This document shows, one piece after another, positions 1 to 8,282 of a stretch of DNA of 33,926 nucleotides. The DNA lies in NCBI GenBank assembly GCA_017613855.1, contig JAGACY010000200.1, forward strand, positions 1-33,926, in the 5' to 3' direction. The stretch comes from Pseudomonadota bacterium (GTDB lineage: Bacteria > Myxococcota > Bradymonadia > UBA4248). The translations under genes were made by a program, and so were the position numbers. Within the stretch, counting starts at the first letter, position 1. Every line of letters begins with the position of its first letter. The notes beneath the pieces are model-generated. The model was given only the letters and a program-made list of their open reading frames with translations. It had not been told where the DNA came from and ran no database searches.

Positions 1-50
1 AAATTACGAAAAGACGGTAATCAATTTACTTATTTTCAATGAGAAGTTTT

Positions 51-2324
51 ATGGCAAGCAATTACGATTGGGAATTTGGTTCCATTGGCGGTGTAACGCG
101 TGTGAGAATTGAAAAAGGCTCAGATATTGCGCATTTGAGCGAGTTAGACAAGAAACTTTGGACGGTCCTGAGCTGTCCGGTGAAGGGGCTTGAGTTTGAC
201 GAGCGTACGCTGACGATGATGGACACCAATAATGACGGTAAAATCCGCGTCAACGAGGTCATGGCGGCTGCCGATTGGATGACCAAAGCGCTTAAGAACT
301 CGAATTTGATTTTGAAAGGACATGATTCGATTAAGCTTTCTGAGTTTGATTTGGATCATGAGGAAGGTAAGAAGCTCCACGATTCTGCGAAGCAGATTTT
401 GAGCAATCTCGGAAGTGATTCGGATGAGATTACACTTGAGCAGGCGAGTGACAGCGTAGCAATTTTTGCGAAAACGGCACTGAATGGCGATGGCATTATT
501 ACAGATCAATCGACGGAAGATGCAGATCTGAAAGAAGTGATTGCTGCAGCCATTGAGACGGTGGGGTCGCTCGATGATCGCAGTGGTTTGAAGGGTATTG
601 ATGCCGAGCTGCTCGAGAAATTCTATACATCATGCGCCGATTACAAAGCCTGGAAAGATGATGGCAAACCCGAGGTTTTCCCGTTTGGTGATGATACGGC
701 AGCCGCACTGGATGCCTGCAATGCGATTAAAGACAAAGTTGCCGACTATTTTATGCGCTGCAAACTGGCTGCATTTAACAATGCAAGTACGGCATCGCTC
801 GATATATCGGCGGAGCGCATTGGTGAGATTAGTTCGAAAGACCTGGCCAACAGCAACGATATTATTTCGGGGTATCCTTTGGCGCGCGTTACCGGCAAAT
901 CGACATTGCCGTTGGATAATGCGGTGATCAACCCCGCATGGCAGGGTGCTTTTGCAAAAGTGCGCGAACTCGTGCTTGACAAGACTTTCCCGCTGACGCG
1001 CGAGATTACCGAAGCCCAGTGGAACGAAGTATTGGGTAAATTTGGTGCCTATACGGCATGGAATGATGCCAAGAAAGGTGCTGAGGTCGAATCCCTTGGT
1101 CTTGAGAAGATTGAGAAAATTCTGAAAGCCGATAGGAAAGCTGACCTTTTAAAACTCATCGAAGACGACAAAGCACTCGAAGAAGAATCGAACGGCATTG
1201 ATGCAGTTGAGAAATTCCTCAGATATTATAAGAATTTCTATAAATTGCTGAATAACTTTGTCACGCTGACTGATTTCTATTCGCGTGATCCGAAGCAGTT
1301 GCCGGTCTTTTTGGCCGGTACACTGTACATCGATCAAAGAAGTACCGATCTTTGTATTAAAGTCGCGGATATGGGCAAACAGGGCGATGTCACCGAGCTG
1401 AGCGGTATGTACATTTTGTATTGTGAATGCACATCCAAAGTGAAGAACGAGACGATGACGATTGCAGCTGTTTTGACTGATGGCGATATCAATAACCTTC
1501 GCGTTGGTAAGAATGCAGTTTTCTATGATCGCGATGGTCTGGATTGGGATGCAGTCGTTACAAAGATCGTCGACAATCCAATCAGCATTCGCCAGGCATT
1601 TTGGACGCCCTATCGCAAGCTGGGTAATTTTGTGGCTGACAAAATCAACAAGACAGCAGCCGAAAAGAATGCCAAAGCCGAAGAAAGTCTGACAGCCAAA
1701 GCGGATGCTGCCAAAGTACCCGAAGATGGTGCGGCAGCAGCAGCTCCAGCTGCGAAAGATGGTGCCATTGCTGGTTTTGATATTGCCAAGTTTGCCGGTA
1801 TCTTTGCTGCCATTGGCATGGCTGTTGGTGCATTGGGAATGGCATTGGCTGCTTTGGCCGAAGGTGTGATGTCCAAATGGTACAATCTGCCGCTGCTCAT
1901 TTTGGCGATTATCATTATTATATCGGGACCGTCGATGTTCCTGGCCTGGTTAAAGCTTCGCAAACGCAATCTTGCACCGGTGCTCAATGCCAATGGCTGG
2001 GCTATCAACTCGAGAATTCTGGTCAATACGCGGTTTGGCAAAACCTTTACCAAATTGGCCAAATATCCCAAAGTTGCGACGGATGATCCCTATGCCTCGA
2101 AGACTGGCAAGATCATTCGTAACATCATTATTGCACTGATTCTCATTGTTATCCTGATTCCCATCGGATTCAAAGTCACCGGACACTGGGATATGGTTGA
2201 CCCGTATCTGCCTTCATTCCTTAAACCGGCAGAGCCTGCACCTGCTGAGGAAGCTGCACCTGCCGAAGCGGCAGCACCTGCTCCCGAAGCAGCACCTGCT
2301 CCCGAAGCAGTACCGGCTGAATAA
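51..2324 (+). CDS. EF-hand-containing multi-pass membrane protein with Ala/Pro/Glu-rich tail
   Basis: The product is 757 aa if read from the ATG at 51, which has a GAGAAG element 4 nt upstream; the in-frame ATG at 39 has no Shine-Dalgarno and would add four residues. Residues 58-69 form a canonical EF-hand loop (D-x-N-x-D-G-x-I-x3-E), and a weaker NGDG segment lies near residue 145, so calcium binding is likely. The long central part is soluble and unrecognised. Around residues 570-645 there are two hydrophobic segments, and a third lies near 690-712, so it is anchored in the inner membrane. The last ~30 residues are Ala/Pro/Glu repeats, like the tail of the kinase at 19888. An intrinsic terminator follows 28 nt after the stop. 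No family beyond the EF-hand is recognised; the function is unknown. Confidence 0.8.
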   Translation: MASNYDWEFGSIGGVTRVRIEKGSDIAHLSELDKKLWTVLSCPVKGLEFDERTLTMMDTNNDGKIRVNEVMAAADWMTKALKNSNLILKGHDSIKLSEFDLDHEEGKKLHDSAKQILSNLGSDSDEITLEQASDSVAIFAKTALNGDGIITDQSTEDADLKEVIAAAIETVGSLDDRSGLKGIDAELLEKFYTSCADYKAWKDDGKPEVFPFGDDTAAALDACNAIKDKVADYFMRCKLAAFNNASTASLDISAERIGEISSKDLANSNDIISGYPLARVTGKSTLPLDNAVINPAWQGAFAKVRELVLDKTFPLTREITEAQWNEVLGKFGAYTAWNDAKKGAEVESLGLEKIEKILKADRKADLLKLIEDDKALEEESNGIDAVEKFLRYYKNFYKLLNNFVTLTDFYSRDPKQLPVFLAGTLYIDQRSTDLCIKVADMGKQGDVTELSGMYILYCECTSKVKNETMTIAAVLTDGDINNLRVGKNAVFYDRDGLDWDAVVTKIVDNPISIRQAFWTPYRKLGNFVADKINKTAAEKNAKAEESLTAKADAAKVPEDGAAAAAPAAKDGAIAGFDIAKFAGIFAAIGMAVGALGMALAALAEGVMSKWYNLPLLILAIIIIISGPSMFLAWLKLRKRNLAPVLNANGWAINSRILVNTRFGKTFTKLAKYPKVATDDPYASKTGKIIRNIIIALILIVILIPIGFKVTGHWDMVDPYLPSFLKPAEPAPAEEAAPAEAAAPAPEAAPAPEAVPAE

Positions 2325-2352
2325 TTGGGTAATCCTTTTATATCCATGAAAA

Positions 2353-2383
2353 AGCTCAGGCCTAAGGGTCTGGGCTTTTTTTT
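2353..2383 (+). terminator. Rho-independent terminator of the EF-hand gene
   Basis: A 10-bp stem (2353-2362 with 2367-2376, two G-U pairs) with a TAAG loop is followed by eight T. It lies 28 nt past the stop. Confidence 0.85.
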
Positions 2384-2387
2384 ATTA

Positions 2388-2412
2388 ATTCGGAATTCGG
2401 AATTCGGAATTG
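2388..2412. repeat. 7-bp tandem repeat array (ATTCGGA)
   Basis: Three exact copies of ATTCGGA and a partial fourth begin 5 nt after the terminator T-tract. The same heptamer, with variants, recurs at 21476-21506, also just behind a terminator. Confidence 0.85.
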
Positions 2413-2493
2413 AATGTGGAACACAATAAGTAAAATCTAACGAAATTAAAGGCTCTGTTGTACGAGAGTGGATATGTTGAATTGCCATTCTTG

Positions 2494-2521
2494 CTTGGAG
2501 TTTAGAGTTTGTAGCTTGTAG
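2494..2521. repeat. Degenerate 7-bp tandem array
   Basis: Four heptamers read CTTGGAG, TTTAGAG, TTTGTAG, CTTGTAG, keeping the same phase over 28 bp. The units have diverged but share T at position 2 and AG at the end. Confidence 0.55.
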
Positions 2522-2570
2522 AAATTCCATTTTATTAGAGGCAAACAATGATTCCCGGTGAAATGAGTTC

Positions 2571-2605
2571 TAAGCTATAAGCTATAAGCTATGAGCTACA
2601 AGCTA
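2571..2605. repeat. 7-bp tandem repeat array (TAAGCTA)
   Basis: Five consecutive heptamers: TAAGCTA three times, then TGAGCTA and CAAGCTA. The array is intergenic and non-coding. Confidence 0.85.
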
Positions 2606-2686
2606 AGTTCATATCCACGTTGATTCAAGGCAGCCAAATTAAATACAGACGATTTGTTTTAGAGAAACCCATGAAAATTCTAAATA

Positions 2687-2711
2687 ATTGCGCATTGCGC
2701 ATTGCGCATTG
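2687..2711. repeat. 7-bp tandem repeat array (ATTGCGC)
   Basis: Three exact copies of ATTGCGC plus a partial fourth. Related ATTGCGA/ATTGCGC units recur at 21515-21548. Confidence 0.85.
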
Positions 2712-2769
2712 AAGAATGTTGCGAACTAATTCGTTTGTAAGAAAACAAATGAGTTGGTTAGAAAATGAC

Positions 2770-2797
2770 AAAAAAAACACGGCATAAAGCCGTGTTT
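2770..2797 (-). terminator. Terminator of the exbB-exbD-agmX operon
   Basis: A 9-bp perfect stem (2775-2783 with 2789-2797) has a 5-nt loop. Read on the minus strand it is followed by a run of U from the A-run at 2770-2777. The other side is T-rich, so it may work in both directions. It starts at the last codon of the agmX-like gene. Confidence 0.85.
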
Positions 2798-2799
2798 TT

Positions 2800-4164
2800 T
2801 TAACTAAAGACCCAGGTTTTCTTAAATGCGATAGGCGCTTTGAGTGCACCGAATTTCCAGTTCATGATGCGTTGTCGAATGCATGTGTACATTTCGCCGC
2901 CGATTTGATCTTCGACCTTATCGACTCTCATGACGGTACCATCTTTAGAGACTGTAATTGCAATGACGAAACGACCAGAAGCTTTACCTTGTGCATTCAT
3001 GACACGTTGGTAACAATTCTTAACATCGCCTTGTTTTTTTCTGAACATGGCTTCGATGCTTTCTTTGCTTCCCGGAGGGGGAGCACTTGCGAATTCACTG
3101 TCTTTAGCAGACATTTTGAATTCGACTTTAGCACGTTGTGCAGTTTCTTTTTTGCTATCCACGACAACTTTAGGACCAGAGTTGCCGGTACCGGAATCGA
3201 GCCCGAGGAGTCCGCCTCCATTACCGCCGGCGCTTGCCGACAATTGATTGAGTAAGTTACCAGAGGCGCTGGCACCGATATCACCGGCAGCGATATCGGA
3301 CATATCCGCGATATGTGCGTTGGCTCCCAGCATATCAGCATAGAATCCTTCGACACCGCCGTCTGCACCGAGGATTTGAGCTGTAATCATAGCACCTTGT
3401 TCACGGTGTTTATCCGTAATTTGGTCCATGAGTTCAGCTTTGGAGATGGTGCCGGGTTCGGGTTCAGGCTCGCTATCGACCGATACTTCGGGCAAAACAT
3501 CATCCGATTCTTCGACAATATCCGGTTCTGTTTCTTCTTCTTCTTCATCCTGAATTTGCATATCTTCGATTTTAACGACTTTCATATAAGAAGGTGTTAA
3601 AAAGATATCATCATTGACAGGCCAATCCTGAACTCCGATATAGATGAGTGGGATCAAGTGTGCGAGCAATGAGAGGATGAGACCATAGACGAGTGCTCTT
3701 GGGAAAAACTCAGCGATTTTTTCCCATGGTGTAGCGGGCTCATAGAGCAGTCTGGCAGCGGCCGCGACGTCGTGGCTGGAGACAAACTGGAAAAGGATAT
3801 TGATTTTACCGATAACGACACGACCGCGAGCCGTGTTGGTCAGCGGAATCTGAATGGTATCGCCAACGAATTTAACGCCTTGTCCTTCAGTAATATTTTC
3901 ATCGAGTGTGATAGAAACATTATTTTTAAGGACGACGCGTCCGCGCATAGATTTTTTCAAGCAGAGTGTGAAAGAATCTTTTGCGGAATCGTAGATAAAG
4001 AGGTTCCATTTTTTAGGAACAGCGGACGATAGTACGCAGAAGGTGTTGGACTCATCCTGGCCAACGCTCACAGTCCGGCGTTTTTTTACGACACTTTCTT
4101 CGAGGCGTTGTTTTCCTCTGAAAATGCCGATCCGAAGAGATTTTTTCGGTTCTTGCACGGGCAT
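2800..4164 (-). CDS. AgmX/PglI-type TonB-like protein
   Basis: The 454-aa protein has a cytoplasmic N-terminal domain of about 145 residues that looks FHA-like, a single transmembrane helix near residues 155-176, and a periplasmic linker that is Glu/Asp-rich, unlike the Pro-rich linker of TonB. The C-terminal ~85 residues match the AgmX/PglI domain (ESIEAMFRKKQGDVKNCY, then the SGRF and GTV turns and a final W-F-Vx). Such proteins are thought to work with ExbB/ExbD as envelope energy transducers; AgmX is known from myxobacterial gliding studies. It is the last gene of the operon, 97 nt after exbD2 with a hairpin in between. GGAG lies 9 nt before the ATG. The partner in the outer envelope cannot be read from sequence. 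Confidence 0.82.
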   Translation of the reverse strand: MPVQEPKKSLRIGIFRGKQRLEESVVKKRRTVSVGQDESNTFCVLSSAVPKKWNLFIYDSAKDSFTLCLKKSMRGRVVLKNNVSITLDENITEGQGVKFVGDTIQIPLTNTARGRVVIGKINILFQFVSSHDVAAAARLLYEPATPWEKIAEFFPRALVYGLILSLLAHLIPLIYIGVQDWPVNDDIFLTPSYMKVVKIEDMQIQDEEEEETEPDIVEESDDVLPEVSVDSEPEPEPGTISKAELMDQITDKHREQGAMITAQILGADGGVEGFYADMLGANAHIADMSDIAAGDIGASASGNLLNQLSASAGGNGGGLLGLDSGTGNSGPKVVVDSKKETAQRAKVEFKMSAKDSEFASAPPPGSKESIEAMFRKKQGDVKNCYQRVMNAQGKASGRFVIAITVSKDGTVMRVDKVEDQIGGEMYTCIRQRIMNWKFGALKAPIAFKKTWVFS

Positions 4165-4208
4165 CGCGCAAATCTCCGGCTAAAAGCAAAAGAGCATAAA
4201 AAGCGCAC

Positions 4209-4234
4209 AAAAACTCCCTTTTTAGGGAGTTTTT
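4209..4234 (-). terminator. Internal hairpin terminator between exbD2 and agmX-like
   Basis: A stem of 10-11 bp (4209-4219 with 4224-4234) with a TTTT loop has five U at its 3' side on the minus strand. The T-tract is short, so partial read-through into the agmX-like gene is plausible. Confidence 0.7.
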
Positions 4235-4261
4235 GCCAGCTTAAGGGGGGGTAAGGAATGA

Positions 4262-4888
4262 CTACGGAAGTTCAGGGGCGGAGGCGTAGCGACCGCTTTC
4301 CTTCATGCTACCCTGAATGACGGCGAATCTAAAGCGTTTAAATTCGGTACCGATAGCCGTTTGCATGACTTCGACGAGCAGACGATAATTCGTTTTCTGG
4401 TCAGCAATAATGGTCATATCACCGCCGAATTCCTTACCGTTAGCCATTGCAATACTTTTCAATTTTTCAACTTCCTGGCGGAGAGCAGCTTCTAACGGTT
4501 CGATAATCAAGCCGCTTTCACCACCTTTTTTGAAGTTACCATTGACCTTACCATCCTCAATTTCGAGAATACGTGTACGTACCATGAAGATACCTTCTTT
4601 ATTGACTGTAATAACGGTCATATCTTCAGGTGTATTTTCGGCGACAGAGATGGGAACGTCAGTATTAGGCAGAATGACGATAGGTTCTTCACCGTAGGAT
4701 TTGAGCAGGAAGACGAGGATGATCGTCATCATGTCCATCATGGAGTTCAAACCTAACGCAGTTTTACCTGTATCACGGCTGCGTTTTGCTTTACGTTTCG
4801 CTTTAATGCGATCCGTCAAAGCTTTTTCCATTTCCGCGTGTCTTTGTTCTTCGCGCGCTTTATCTGCTTTACTAAAATCAAATGCCAT
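4262..4888 (-). CDS. exbD: ExbD-family proton channel subunit (second copy)
   Basis: The 208-aa protein has a charged cytoplasmic N-terminus, one transmembrane helix at about residues 44-63, and a periplasmic domain of ExbD/TolR type. The helix reads LNSMMDMMTIILVFLL; D52 sits where ExbD proteins carry the proton-carrying Asp. The N-terminus (about 43 residues, very rich in Lys/Arg/Glu) is longer than in most ExbD. It follows the other ExbD copy by 62 nt and an AGGA lies about 10 nt ahead of the ATG. Together with ExbB it should form the proton-driven motor for the downstream AgmX-like protein. Confidence 0.85.
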   Translation of the reverse strand: MAFDFSKADKAREEQRHAEMEKALTDRIKAKRKAKRSRDTGKTALGLNSMMDMMTIILVFLLKSYGEEPIVILPNTDVPISVAENTPEDMTVITVNKEGIFMVRTRILEIEDGKVNGNFKKGGESGLIIEPLEAALRQEVEKLKSIAMANGKEFGGDMTIIADQKTNYRLLVEVMQTAIGTEFKRFRFAVIQGSMKESGRYASAPELP

Positions 4889-4950
4889 ATCGCTGCGGTC
4901 CTGTTTAACAGTGATAAATCATTAAAAGACTTCCGGCATGGATGTCGGAA

Positions 4951-5604
4951 TTATTGTGATACCGTCGGCAAACCGAGGATAACGACCGGGAACATACCCA
5001 AAGGCATTTTACCGGAATTACCTTGATCATCGACTGAATCGACCAACGGAATCTGGGACTCATTCATCTCTTGATCCGTTGTCATGGGTTTGCCTTTAAT
5101 GGCCGTTTTTACCTCAGCGGCCGGCACGCGCTGGTTGCGCGACACGTCCATTGCTTTGACAAGCACGCCGAAATTCACGGATGAATCAGCCACAATTTCA
5201 ATTTGTTCGTGATCTGCCCAATCCGGTTTCTGCTTGATTTCGAGCAATGTGTTATAGAGACGGCGCCAGTCATGGCGATCGGTCTCTACTTCTCTATTGG
5301 GATCGATTTCTTCTTTGAGTGGACAAATGGTCGGACCACCACCCGGGCAATTTTCGAGTGCCGGGAGAGATGCGCCGCTTTCCACCACCGTAAAACCCTG
5401 CTGCGAGATAAACAGCTGTAAACGCTTTGGCGGCTCGCCATTCTGCGCTGCACCTGCACTTCTCTGGGGCATCGTTACCTCGATAACTGAGATCGTCATA
5501 AATACAACGTTCAACAGCATCAGAGGAATGAGGACCAGAACCATATTCATAATAGGAGTCAGGTTCAGATCTTCAGCATCTGGTACTTTTGCTACTCGAG
5601 CCAT
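4951..5604 (-). CDS. exbD: ExbD-family subunit lacking the transmembrane Asp (first copy)
   Basis: The 217-aa protein starts at the ATG at 5604, preceded by GGAGAAGAAG; an upstream in-frame ATG at 5628 (GGAG 4 nt before) would add eight residues. A short N-terminus leads into one transmembrane helix (LNLTPIMNMVLVLIPLML) and a periplasmic ExbD domain with an insert near residues 80-115 that contains two Cys. The LTPIM-N-MVLVL motif aligns with the family's P-L-(I/V)-D-V-M-L-V-L, but the Asp used for proton transfer is Asn (codon AAT, residue 20 from this start). The second ExbD in the operon keeps its Asp. The gene follows exbB by 98 nt that contain a 28-bp palindrome. Confidence 0.85.
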   Translation of the reverse strand: MARVAKVPDAEDLNLTPIMNMVLVLIPLMLLNVVFMTISVIEVTMPQRSAGAAQNGEPPKRLQLFISQQGFTVVESGASLPALENCPGGGPTICPLKEEIDPNREVETDRHDWRRLYNTLLEIKQKPDWADHEQIEIVADSSVNFGVLVKAMDVSRNQRVPAAEVKTAIKGKPMTTDQEMNESQIPLVDSVDDQGNSGKMPLGMFPVVILGLPTVSQ

Positions 5605-5634
5605 CTTCTTCTCCGCACGGACATACATCCAACT

Positions 5635-5662
5635 CCATATATGGGATTAATCCCATATATGG
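5635..5662. promoter_or_regulatory. 28-bp perfect palindrome between exbB and exbD1
   Basis: The segment from 5635 to 5662 is its own reverse complement over all 28 bases (arm CCATATATGGGATT). In the minus-strand mRNA it could fold into a long hairpin just upstream of, or touching, the Shine-Dalgarno region of exbD1. It could also be a dimeric-protein operator. No T-tract follows, so a terminator is unlikely. Confidence 0.75.
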
Positions 5663-5702
5663 CTAATTACTCTTTACTGTACTATGCCTTTGTGGCCAGC
5701 AA

Positions 5703-6338
5703 TTATTTCGCCAAACGCTGAGCAAGAAGGTTGCCAAGACGCGTCGAATAAAGCTCGATGTCGGCAAGAATCTTCGATGCAAATGCAGAAAGAAGAACAT
5801 GGATTGTCAGTGTCGGAATGGCGACGATCAGACCAAATGCCGTCGTGTTCATTGCGATAGCAATACCAGCGGACAGTTTTTCCTGTCTCTCATCCGGGGC
5901 TGCCTGTTCCAATGCGGAGAATGCATCGATAAGACCGATAATCGTACCAAGAAGTCCAAGCAGTGTTGCGATGTTTGCAAGCGAGGAAAGGGCCGGCAGG
6001 AAACGCGTAATCAACGGGGTAATTTCAAGCGATGCTTCTTCAAGTGCATTCTGAATCTCAAGTTCACTCTTGTTTGCTCGGGAAAGACCGGCCTTGATTA
6101 CTTGGGCAACAGCTGCGGTTCCGGCTGCATTGCAGACCTGGATTGCATTGTCGATATTGTTCGACACGATGTTTCTCTGAACCGTATCCATGAACTGTTT
6201 CGCATTCGTGTTGAATTTAAAGAAAATAAAATAAACACGTTCAACAAGAAGTGCGAGGCAGATGACTGATACTGCACAAATCATCCACATCCAAATACCA
6301 CCTTGATCCCAAGAAAAGGCTTTTTTAATTCCTTCCAT
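5703..6338 (-). CDS. exbB: ExbB/TolQ/MotA-family proton channel protein
   Basis: The 211-aa protein begins at the ATG at 6338, where GGAGGGAG lies about 7 nt upstream; a longer frame to 6407 overlaps the likely promoter. It has three transmembrane segments, near residues 13-38, 115-140 and 160-185, in the ExbB order. The signature GLLGTIIGLIDAF in helix 2 and the NTTAFGL segment in helix 3 are typical of the MotA/TolQ/ExbB proton channel. It would form the inner-membrane ring around the two ExbD partners encoded next. It is the first gene of a four-gene minus-strand operon. Whether the system energises transport, adhesion or gliding is not shown by the sequence. Confidence 0.9.
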   Translation of the reverse strand: MEGIKKAFSWDQGGIWMWMICAVSVICLALLVERVYFIFFKFNTNAKQFMDTVQRNIVSNNIDNAIQVCNAAGTAAVAQVIKAGLSRANKSELEIQNALEEASLEITPLITRFLPALSSLANIATLLGLLGTIIGLIDAFSALEQAAPDERQEKLSAGIAIAMNTTAFGLIVAIPTLTIHVLLSAFASKILADIELYSTRLGNLLAQRLAK

Positions 6339-6406
6339 CTTCCAACTCCCTCCGTTCTTTCGAACTTTTAAATTTTCCGGCAGCTCATCCGCCGATCTAA
6401 AAAACA

Positions 6407-6435
6407 ATAGTACATAGCCCGTTTATAAAGGCCAA
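6407..6435 (-). promoter_or_regulatory. Candidate promoter of the exbB operon
   Basis: On the minus strand TTGGCC (6435-6430) and TACTAT (6412-6407) are 17 nt apart, each with four consensus matches. It lies about 70 nt ahead of the exbB start. Confidence 0.4.
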
Positions 6436-6520
6436 GTCGGTGTGCTTATATCACGCTCGGTTTCATTTAACAACAACTTTATTACTCATGCATGCTATCT
6501 AAAACTACATGGCTTTTCCT

Positions 6521-7567
6521 TCATTTTAAATATTCAAGCATATTCTCTATTGCGGTGCGCATCGATATGGTTTGCGCCAATCCTTGCCACGCAATGTCAA
6601 ATGCTGTCCCATGATCTACCGATGTCCTCAGACAGGGAAGCCCAAGTGTCAATGAAATCGTGCGTTCGAAATCGTACGTCTTTGCCGCAATATGCCCTTG
6701 ATCATGATACAGTGATAAAACGGCATCATATCTTCCTTGTGACGCCTGTGCAAACACGCTGTCTGCGCCTATCGGATCGCTGATGTCGATTCCACGCGTG
6801 CGTAACAGGGAGGAGGCCGGAAGCAATATTTCCCTTTCTTCCGTCCCAAATTGACCGCCGTCACTCGCATGGGGATTGAGTGCCGCCATGGCCAGATGTG
6901 GATTTGTAAATCCCAGCCGTCGCATCTGGTCGTCCATTTGCATCCCGAATTCAACCAGTCCTTCTGTATTGAGGGCATCAATTGCCTCTCTCAGCGAAAG
7001 ATGGCGCGAATAAAAGAAAATCCTCAGCTTTCGCGTCTGAAACATCGTCAGCGGATTATCGCATTCAAATCCTTTGGCGAGCATTTCTGTATGCCCAATC
7101 TCTTGGATGCCTGCCTGGCGCATCGCACCTTTATGAATAGGGCCGGTGCAGATGCCGTCTATCAAATCTGATTTGACATCCGAAATGATTTGCATCAGTC
7201 CTTTATAGGCACAGCGAGCATTTTGAGCCTGAATCTCACCGGGTTTAAACTGGCCGACTTCAAAATAGGTGTCCGGATCGATCAGGTAAACCATACCTGG
7301 TTCTACCCCCTGATCTGCCGACAATATGCGAATCGTCCCAAGTTGGGGGGCAAACATTGTTTCAGCGCGTTTCCAGAGTGTATGCTGTGCATATATTATA
7401 ATGATACAGTCTTTGAGTGATTCGCGAATCTCACTTAACGCCTGAACTGAAATTTCATATCCAATGCCTGCCGGATCCCCCGGAGCAATAGCAATTCGTT
7501 TGGGACGCCCCATATTGCCGCCTGATGCGCCTGGCTCAAATGATGTTCCCGGACAAAAAATACTCAT
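6521..7567 (-). CDS. pdxA: PdxA-family 4-phosphohydroxy-L-threonine dehydrogenase
   Basis: The protein (348 aa) belongs to the PdxA family of metal-dependent NAD-linked dehydrogenases that feed pyridoxal-phosphate synthesis. GDPAGIGYE lies near the N-terminus. The three metal-binding His contexts are present: GHTEML, LNPHASDGG and LYHDQGH; the family ending RTSVDHGTAFDIA is also there. YHDQGH-IAAK differs slightly from the more common YHDQG-L-IPLK, so a PdxA2-like enzyme on a related 4-phospho-sugar acid cannot be excluded. The start at 7567 overlaps the yggS stop as ATGA and has GGGGAAAG upstream; an internal ATG (M19) would give the usual ~330 aa. Pairing with yggS supports a B6 role. Confidence 0.85.
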   Translation of the reverse strand: MSIFCPGTSFEPGASGGNMGRPKRIAIAPGDPAGIGYEISVQALSEIRESLKDCIIIIYAQHTLWKRAETMFAPQLGTIRILSADQGVEPGMVYLIDPDTYFEVGQFKPGEIQAQNARCAYKGLMQIISDVKSDLIDGICTGPIHKGAMRQAGIQEIGHTEMLAKGFECDNPLTMFQTRKLRIFFYSRHLSLREAIDALNTEGLVEFGMQMDDQMRRLGFTNPHLAMAALNPHASDGGQFGTEEREILLPASSLLRTRGIDISDPIGADSVFAQASQGRYDAVLSLYHDQGHIAAKTYDFERTISLTLGLPCLRTSVDHGTAFDIAWQGLAQTISMRTAIENMLEYLK

Positions 7568-8259
7568 GATCTTTCCCCAAATATGGCTGTACCTATGCGG
7601 ATATGCGTTGCACCTTCCTCGATGGCGACCTCAAAGTCATGACTCATACCATAGGATAATACCGATAGATGAAGCCCTTTTTCACACAAAGAATCAAAAA
7701 TGCGATGAAGTTCTTTAAAATAGGGACGAACATCCTCAGGATTTTCACATGCTGGCGGAATCAGCATTAAACCTTGCAAATCAAGGTGTTTGCTTGCACT
7801 TATGGCTGTAAGTGCTTCGCTCATCTCGGATGGCATCATGCCAGTTTTTTCCCCATCTTCATCGCCGATGCGCAATTCAAGGAGAATTGGCTGGCGGTAT
7901 TCCGGATACAGTTCACCTGTGATGCGCTCTATCTGCTCGATTAATCCGATGCTGTCTACAGAGTGTATGAGCTGCGGCGGAAAACTCATAAGCTGGCGTA
8001 CTTTGTTGCGCTGAAGATGACCAATAAAATGCCAGTTGGCTTCTCTGTCATTTAAAATTGTCCGTTTTTCGACATATTCCTGGACGTAATTTTCACCAAA
8101 GTCACGAAGTCGTGTCGTTTCTAATGCTTCAACAATTGCCGATGCCGGCTTTTTTTTCGAAACACCGACGAGTTTGACGGTGTCGCGTTTGCGGCTGCAT
8201 CGATCGCATGCAGATTGAATCCTGTTTTCAATAAGGTTGAGGTTTTCTAAAATGCCCAT
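7564..8259 (-). CDS. yggS: YggS/PROSC-family PLP-binding protein
   Basis: The 231-aa protein matches the YggS/PROSC family, a fold type III PLP-binding protein that keeps pyridoxal phosphate and amino-acid pools in balance rather than acting as an enzyme. The motif VGVSKKKP near residue 32 holds the PLP-binding Lys. Further family motifs are FGENYVQE, WHFIGHLQRNK, HSVDS and, near the end, LSYGMSHDFEVAIEEGATH and IRIGTAIFGER. AGGAG sits 5 nt before the ATG. The last codons overlap the start of pdxA by 4 nt, so the two are probably translated as a coupled pair. A hairpin plus U-run lies just 24 nt upstream of the start (see 8283-8319). Confidence 0.93.
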   Translation of the reverse strand: MGILENLNLIENRIQSACDRCSRKRDTVKLVGVSKKKPASAIVEALETTRLRDFGENYVQEYVEKRTILNDREANWHFIGHLQRNKVRQLMSFPPQLIHSVDSIGLIEQIERITGELYPEYRQPILLELRIGDEDGEKTGMMPSEMSEALTAISASKHLDLQGLMLIPPACENPEDVRPYFKELHRIFDSLCEKGLHLSVLSYGMSHDFEVAIEEGATHIRIGTAIFGERS

Positions 8260-8282
8260 GTCAACTCCTGAATCATTGCTTC

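Larger units (their letters stand above)
2325..2799. other. Gene-free spacer between the EF-hand and agmX-like genes
   Basis: This spacer of about 475 bp between converging genes holds the two facing terminators and four separate 7-bp-period arrays: ATTCGGA at 2388-2412, a degenerate (C/T)TTGTAG-like array at 2494-2521, TAAGCTA at 2571-2605 and ATTGCGC at 2687-2711. Short ORFs here lack ribosome sites and are not believed. No RNA gene or mobile element was seen. Confidence 0.7.
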
